Positions 59,538 through 64,000 of a stretch of DNA of 64,000 nt are shown one piece after another; the first letter of the stretch is position 1, and each line of letters starts with the position of its first letter. Source of the DNA: Halalkalicoccus subterraneus (GTDB lineage Archaea > Halobacteriota > Halobacteria > Halobacteriales > Halalkalicoccaceae); contig NZ_RDQG01000021.1 of the NCBI RefSeq assembly GCF_003697815.1, positions 1-64,000 of the forward strand. Direction: 5' to 3'. Made by a program: the position numbers and the translations under genes. The notes under the pieces are model-generated. The model ran no database searches, was not told the origin of the DNA, and was given only the letters and a program-made list of their open reading frames with translations.

Positions 59538-59546
59538 ATTTATTAC
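59538..59546 (+). promoter_or_regulatory. TATA promoter of the DUF7344-like/wHTH gene pair
   Basis: ATTTATTAC about 30-38 bases before ATG 59576. A-rich repeats (GAAACGG, AAAACGGG) at 59500-59525 just upstream could bind a regulator. Confidence 0.55.
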
Positions 59547-59575
59547 GCGTGGCCCGGTATGTCATATGTGTCGAA

Positions 59576-60142
59576 ATGATGTCGACTATCAATGCGGAGC
59601 AATCCTCCTCGGGCGATACCGTGGAGGCTGCCCCCTCTGAAGGATCCCTTTCGCGCGATGATATGTTCCATGTCCTTCAGAACGAGCGTCGTCGCCGTGT
59701 TCTACAGTATCTCTCGGACACGGAGGGGCCTGTCGACATGCGCGATATCGCAGAACAGGTCGCCGCCTGGGAACACGATACGACCGTTCAACAGCTCACC
59801 TCCGATCAACGGCAACGCGTCTATATCGCGCTGTACCAGTCTCACCTCCCGAAACTGGCCGATTTCGATCTCATCACCTATAACCGAAACCGTGGCGTCG
59901 TCGAGCGGACTGCCCTCGCCGATGAAGTCGCGCAGTATCTCGATCCCAACGGCGCGAACGACCACTCCGACGGAAACACCACGTGGACGCGCTACTATGG
60001 CGGGACGACCCTCGTTAGTATCGGTCTGATCGCACTCACGGCACTCGGTATCTTGCCGTTTACCAGCATCGCATTGGCATCCGTAATAACGGCTATGTAC
60101 GCGATAGTCACAGTGGGATTCACGCGATGGTCGGACGATTGA
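59576..60142 (+). CDS. DUF7344-like winged-helix protein with two membrane helices
   Basis: 188 aa from ATG 59576. MFHVLQNERRRRVLQYLSDT, then GPVDMRDIAEQVAAWEHDTT and RVYIALYQSHLPKLADFDLI match the ArsR-like winged helix common in haloarchaea (DUF7344, from memory). The C-terminus has two helices (TTLVSIGLIALTALGILPFT and IALASVITAMYAIVTVGF). It is therefore a membrane-associated putative DNA-binding protein. It overlaps the next membrane wHTH gene by one base (TGATG), so the pair is co-translated. Confidence 0.82.
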   Translation: MMSTINAEQSSSGDTVEAAPSEGSLSRDDMFHVLQNERRRRVLQYLSDTEGPVDMRDIAEQVAAWEHDTTVQQLTSDQRQRVYIALYQSHLPKLADFDLITYNRNRGVVERTALADEVAQYLDPNGANDHSDGNTTWTRYYGGTTLVSIGLIALTALGILPFTSIALASVITAMYAIVTVGFTRWSDD

Positions 60143-60732
60143 TGGCTGATTTAGGGAGTACAATAGTCCCACTCACCGGTACGACAGACGTCCGTGTCGG
60201 TTCACCGAGTTACGTCGGTTTCGCCTCATCGGGGGAAGCGACCGTGGACACCTCCTCGTCCCGATACGGCATCGGAGTCGGATTCGGTCCCGGAGCCGTT
60301 GCACTGCAGTCGACGCCCGGTATCGACTGCATGATGGCGCTCATCGTCGGTCTGCTAGGTGGCATGCTCGCTGGAATGGCGATCTCCCGTGCTCGTGTGT
60401 CCGAGCCCGACAACCCCTCGGGAAAGGTCCCGTGGACACCGCCGATGGCTGCGGACGACACTGAGACCACCACTGCGGATCGAACGTACGACGGGGACCG
60501 GGCGTTAACCGACGAAGAGCGTGTCGTTCAGTTATTGAGCGCGCACGAGGGGCGCATGAAGCAATCACGGATCGTCGACGAGACCGACTGGTCGAAGGCG
60601 AAAGTCAGTCGGTTGCTCTCGGCGATGGCGGAACGCGACGAGATCACGAAGCTGACGATCGGGCGGGAGAACATTATCTTCCTCGGCACAGTGGACGAGG
60701 GCTACGTCTCAGGCGAGGGTTCGAAGCGCTGA
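60142..60732 (+). CDS. Membrane-anchored winged-helix protein
   Basis: 196 aa from ATG 60142; an ATG at 60127 is also possible. A roughly 60-residue N-terminal segment is followed by one membrane helix (MALIVGLLGGMLAGMAISRA, about 65-84). A linker follows, then a winged helix (about 132-187: VVQLLSAHEGRMKQSRIVDE, WSKAKVSRLLSAMAERDE, GRENIIFLG). That domain is closely similar to the wHTH at the end of the 49441-50613 protein. It is probably a membrane-tethered regulator working with the DUF7344-like partner. Confidence 0.8.
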   Translation: MADLGSTIVPLTGTTDVRVGSPSYVGFASSGEATVDTSSSRYGIGVGFGPGAVALQSTPGIDCMMALIVGLLGGMLAGMAISRARVSEPDNPSGKVPWTPPMAADDTETTTADRTYDGDRALTDEERVVQLLSAHEGRMKQSRIVDETDWSKAKVSRLLSAMAERDEITKLTIGRENIIFLGTVDEGYVSGEGSKR

Positions 60733-60950
60733 GGCCAGAATACACACCTGCTTTGAGGGTTGGGTCGGCAGCGTGAGACCTGACCCTGTCGCGTTGGGTC
60801 CGATAGTGGTTGCGAACCGGTTCGACGGTGTCCAGATCCGGATCGAATCCCGTCGTAATCGGTAATCCTTGATGTACGAACTATCAGTGAATGGGTGTCT
60901 CTATTGAGTGTCAATTGTCGGGTATCATCGACCCGTTTCGCCATCCTCTG

Positions 60951-60975
60951 GCGGGGTCCCCGCTCGATATTTTTC
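60951..60975 (+). terminator. GC-rich hairpin followed by T-run
   Basis: GCGGG-GTC-CCCGC followed by TCGATATTTTT resembles an intrinsic terminator, about 220 bases after the wHTH gene. It would separate that unit from glmS. Confidence 0.4.
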
Positions 60976-61102
60976 ATCCTCTTTCTTATGGTTCCGCTCG
61001 TCGTTTAGCAGGCTTTTAGTCTCCGTATAGTAATACCCATGAGAGACTACCGTTCGAGTAGAAGTCGACCGACGTATACCCGCCGCGAAACCACTTCCAA
61101 TC

Positions 61103-61168
61103 ATGATACACGACACCCCTCGATCCGAAACGCCACGACGACCGTTCCCCTCACCGAGGGTGAACTGA
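61103..61168 (+). other. 21-codon ORF immediately upstream of glmS
   Basis: ATG 61103 encodes MIHDTPRSETPRRPFPSPRV and one more residue (N), with its TGA one base before the glmS ATG. GAGGGTGA near its end could act as the glmS ribosome binding site. Possible leader peptide; no direct evidence of translation. Confidence 0.35.
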
Positions 61169-61169
61169 A

Positions 61170-62981
61170 ATGTGCGGAATCATTGCCTGCGTCGGATCGG
61201 ATGACGCTGCCGACACCGTCCTGACCGGCCTCGAAAACCTCGAATACCGGGGATATGACTCGGCCGGTGTCGCTATTCAGAACGGGACCGATCTCGTGGT
61301 CCGAAAGCGAGCCGGCAAGATCAGCGAGCTCACCGGCGGATTCGTCAGGGACCTACCTGAGGGGGTTTCCGGGATCGGTCATACCCGCTGGAGTACGCAC
61401 GGCCCGCCGACGGACGAGAACGCACACCCGCATACGAGCGCATCAGGTGCCGTTGCCGTCGTGCATAACGGTATCATCTCCAACTACGAAGCCCTTCGTT
61501 CCGAACTCGAGACCGCGGGATACGCCTTCGAGAGCGACACCGACACCGAGGTCATCCCCCATCTCGTCGAACAGTACTTAACACAGGGACTCGATAGCGA
61601 CGAAGCCTTTCGGCGAGCCATCGACCGGCTCGAAGGGAGCTACGCGATCGCGATGATGATCGAGGGCGAGAACGTCGTTCGGGCGGCGAGACAAGGGTCG
61701 CCGCTCGTCGTCGGACTCCACGACGACGCGTACTACCTCGCGAGCGACGTCCCCGCGTTCCTCGAGTTCACTGACGAGGTGATCTACCTCGAGGACGGCG
61801 ACATCGTCACCGCTGAGAGCGGATCGATCTCGATCACGAATCTGGCCGGCGATCCGATCTCCCGCGAGGTCGACGTCGTCGATTGGGACCCCGAAGAGAC
61901 CGGTAAGGGCGAATACGATCACTACATGCTCAAAGAGATCGAGAGTCAGCCCGAGTCCCTCTCGAATACGATCCGCGGCCGGATCGACCCCGACGAACCG
62001 GCAGTTCGTCTCGAGGGGTTCCCAGCAGGCTGCTTCGAGGACGTTTCGGAAGTTCATTTCGTGGCGTGCGGTACTTCGTACCACGCTTCTCTCTACGGCG
62101 CACGGTTGCTCGATGAGGCAAACGTCCGGGTACGGACCTCGAGAGCTAGCGAATTCACCGGTCGTGTTCCCGATCCCGAGGGGACGCTCGTGGTCGCGGT
62201 CACACAGAGCGGTGAGACCGCGGATACGCTCGGCGCGCTTCGGGCCGCCTGGTCCGCGGGTGCTGACACGCTGGCAGTGACGAACGTCGTCGGGTCGACA
62301 ATGGCCCGCGAGGCCGACGACGTGCTCTATATCCGCGCCGGACCGGAGATCGGTGTCGCCGCAACCAAGACGTTCTCATCGCAGGTCGTTACCCTCGCAC
62401 TGCTCGCCGAACGGCTCACCGAGGACATCGACGGGGCGATCCGCCGGGACGACCTCGGGTCCTATCTCCGACACCTCTCGGTGCTGCCCGATCAGATCGA
62501 GGAAGTGATTCGCACGTCGCGGGCCGAGGCACTCAGCACGAAGTACGAGGATCGAAACGCGTACTTCTTCATCGGACACGCGCTCCAACATCCCGTCGCG
62601 CTCGAAGGGGCGCTCAAATTCAAGGAGATCACCTACGAACACGCTGAGGGGTTCGCCTCCGGTGAGCTCAAACACGGCCCGCTCGCGCTCGTCACTCCCG
62701 GCACGCCCGTCTTTGCACTGTTCGACGGCAAACACGACGAGAAGACCCACACCAACGCGAAAGAAGCCCAAGCACGCGGGGCGGAGATCATTGCGATCAC
62801 CGCAAGCGAGCGAACCGCGGAATTCGCCGACGACGTTCTCGTGATTCCGGACACCCATCCGGACCTGAGCGGACTGCTCGCGAACATCCAACTGCAGTTC
62901 GTCTCCTACTACACTGCACGGCGTCTCGGACGCCCGATCGACAAGCCGCGCAACCTCGCGAAGAGCGTCACGGTCGAATAG
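61170..62981 (+). CDS. glmS: Glutamine-fructose-6-phosphate aminotransferase
   Basis: 603 aa. GlmS makes glucosamine-6-phosphate from fructose-6-phosphate and glutamine, the first step to UDP-GlcNAc. The N-terminal amidotransferase has the nucleophilic Cys2 (MCGIIACVG), with ENLEYRGYDSAGVAI, then GHTRWSTHG. Two SIS sugar-isomerase domains follow (FVACGTSYHASLYGARLLDE, TQSGETADTLGALRAAW, ATKTFSSQVVTLALLAERL). The C-terminus KPRNLAKSVTVE is the conserved isomerase tail. It sits beside the nucleotide-sugar operon and would supply its precursor. It has a long leader. Confidence 0.96.
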   Translation: MCGIIACVGSDDAADTVLTGLENLEYRGYDSAGVAIQNGTDLVVRKRAGKISELTGGFVRDLPEGVSGIGHTRWSTHGPPTDENAHPHTSASGAVAVVHNGIISNYEALRSELETAGYAFESDTDTEVIPHLVEQYLTQGLDSDEAFRRAIDRLEGSYAIAMMIEGENVVRAARQGSPLVVGLHDDAYYLASDVPAFLEFTDEVIYLEDGDIVTAESGSISITNLAGDPISREVDVVDWDPEETGKGEYDHYMLKEIESQPESLSNTIRGRIDPDEPAVRLEGFPAGCFEDVSEVHFVACGTSYHASLYGARLLDEANVRVRTSRASEFTGRVPDPEGTLVVAVTQSGETADTLGALRAAWSAGADTLAVTNVVGSTMAREADDVLYIRAGPEIGVAATKTFSSQVVTLALLAERLTEDIDGAIRRDDLGSYLRHLSVLPDQIEEVIRTSRAEALSTKYEDRNAYFFIGHALQHPVALEGALKFKEITYEHAEGFASGELKHGPLALVTPGTPVFALFDGKHDEKTHTNAKEAQARGAEIIAITASERTAEFADDVLVIPDTHPDLSGLLANIQLQFVSYYTARRLGRPIDKPRNLAKSVTVE

Positions 62982-63068
62982 TGCTCCGCATCGAGTGATG
63001 CTCCCAGGCTGGAACCCTTCGCGATCAAAAGTAAAATACATCGTTCGACCCACTCTATCCGTTCCCGT

Positions 63069-64000
63069 ATGAGGACGGAACTGTTCGGGGTGTTCGGGGA
63101 CCGCGAGCGGTTCGTCCAGCTTCGCTCCCCTGATACGTTCGATCGGGTCGTCTCCGGGGAGTCGGTCACCGTCGGTATCACGGATCCGGCCCTCGGCGAA
63201 CCGGACCGTACCGGGATCTATCGCGGCGATGACGGCCTGTGTGTCGTCTGGGGCGAGGCCTTTCCCATTCGGTCGACTGACGACCCGACAGCGAAATGGT
63301 TGCTTGAACGGTACGTCGAGGAGGGTGTAAACGCGTTCGAGCAGTTGAACGGGTCGTATATCGCCCTCGTCGAACACGACGACGACGCGATCGTCGTTAC
63401 CGATCCGTTACATTCCTGGGAGTGTTTCTTCGCCGACGGCGAGTCGACTCGTCGGTTCGGTACGGACGTAGCTGCGCTAGCGAGAACGTTGCCCTCGCCG
63501 ACGTTCGACTGTCGCGGGCTCTGTGAGTTCCTCCACTTCGGGTTGACGTTCGGGGCCACGACGGCCATCGAGGGGATCGACCGGCTGGCGTTCGACAGCG
63601 CCTTGACCGCCGATTCGGTCGAAGCGCTCTCGCGGTTCGTATACGACCCGTCCGCCTTCCACTACGTCGAGGAGCTCGCGATCCGGCTCGAACGCGCGAT
63701 CGAGCGGCGCGGACAGTATCCCGGACGAAAGGGGATGTTGATGAGCGCCGGTTACGATTCTCGGTTGTTGCTCGCTGCCCTCCCCGAAATCGACGTCTGT
63801 TACACGCTCGGCACCATGCGAACCCCCGAGGTACAGGTCGCACGCAAGGTAGCGAGCCAGTACGGAGCACACCACCATACGCTCTTGGTCAACGAGAACT
63901 ACCTCTCGGCCGATTCGACGGTCGTTCAGTCTACCAACGGGATTCGCGAATCGATCCACGTTCATCACCGTGGCAACACGAACGAGATCGACTGCCGGAC
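63069..64000 (+). CDS. Asparagine synthase-like protein (truncated by window end)
   Basis: The frame opens at ATG 63069 (MRTELFGVFGDRERFVQLRS) and has no stop before base 64000, giving at least 310 residues. It lacks the N-terminal catalytic Cys of glutaminases but keeps a degenerate glutamine-amidotransferase-like domain (QLNGSYIALVEHDDDAIVVT). The ATP-pyrophosphatase signature is MSAGYDSRLLLAAL. AsnB-like proteins of this type are frequent in archaeal surface-polysaccharide clusters, where their activity is unproven; they may amidate a uronate. Placement after glmS fits that. Confidence 0.85.
   Translation, partial: MRTELFGVFGDRERFVQLRSPDTFDRVVSGESVTVGITDPALGEPDRTGIYRGDDGLCVVWGEAFPIRSTDDPTAKWLLERYVEEGVNAFEQLNGSYIALVEHDDDAIVVTDPLHSWECFFADGESTRRFGTDVAALARTLPSPTFDCRGLCEFLHFGLTFGATTAIEGIDRLAFDSALTADSVEALSRFVYDPSAFHYVEELAIRLERAIERRGQYPGRKGMLMSAGYDSRLLLAALPEIDVCYTLGTMRTPEVQVARKVASQYGAHHHTLLVNENYLSADSTVVQSTNGIRESIHVHHRGNTNEIDCR

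Larger units (their letters stand above)
60733..61169 (+). other. Intergenic region and long leader before glmS
   Basis: 437 bases, no large gene seen. It holds a GC-rich hairpin with a T-run (60951-60975). A TATA-like GTATAGTAATAC at 61025-61036 would give a glmS leader of about 110 nt. A 21-codon ORF (61103-61168) ends one base before the glmS ATG. An open frame from 61039 is Arg-rich and unconvincing. Confidence 0.5.

Noticed and set aside
61039-61224. 61-aa ORF overlapping the glmS start
   Set aside because: Arg/Thr-rich composition, overlaps the well-supported glmS start in another frame, and offers no motif.

Overview
The window is chromosomal DNA of a haloarchaeon (class Halobacteria). 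Proteins are strongly acidic, third codon positions are G/C-rich, and intergenic stretches are short and AT-rich with archaeal TATA boxes. The genes are archaeal (aIF6, L31e, L39e, TiaS, prefoldin alpha, SRP54/FtsY) or halophile-specific (GfcR, HalX receivers, Tat-exported surface proteins). I cannot assign a genus from sequence alone.

Bases 1-35,700 are mostly housekeeping. sufS, a TatD-like hydrolase, DUF424/TPR genes and thpR lead into the ribosome-biogenesis/SRP block rpl39e-rpl31e-tif6-pfdA-ftsY. A flippase, a Tat-exported beta-helix protein and a GT-C-like membrane protein lie between ftsY and srp54. Then come UPF0201/UPF0200, tRNA-Arg with partial 3'-end copies, pyrE, gfcR, an NCS2 permease, a regulator, tiaS, an ABC exporter, a threonine synthase-like gene, citrate synthase, a tRNA-like gene, ilvA-ridA and tRNA-Ser. 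Two small membrane-protein genes carry single-base frameshifts, and the tRNA-like gene has one extra base in its T-stem.

Bases 32,000-47,300 carry signalling genes (a four-PAS histidine kinase, PadR, an HxlR-receiver-HalX fusion, a receiver-kinase) interleaved with surface-glycan genes (alkaline-phosphatase-superfamily enzyme, second GT-C-like protein, two polysaccharide-deacetylase-like proteins, LpxD-like acyltransferase, DPM1-like GT2, second beta-helix protein).

Bases 47,400-64,000 are a surface-glycan locus. It has a GT4 enzyme, a lipoprotein that is almost wholly N-glycosylation sequons, a transmembrane wHTH regulator and a DUF1616 protein. An overlapping seven-gene operon follows, encoding a WbpE-, WbpB-, WbpD- and WbpA-like pathway for a diacetamido-uronic acid nucleotide sugar, then a DUF354 protein and a GT4 enzyme. 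A DUF7344 protein, a second membrane wHTH, glmS and a truncated asparagine synthase-like gene close the window. glmS would feed UDP-GlcNAc into the operon. The exported proteins are candidate acceptors or handlers of the glycan. No AglB oligosaccharyltransferase is visible.
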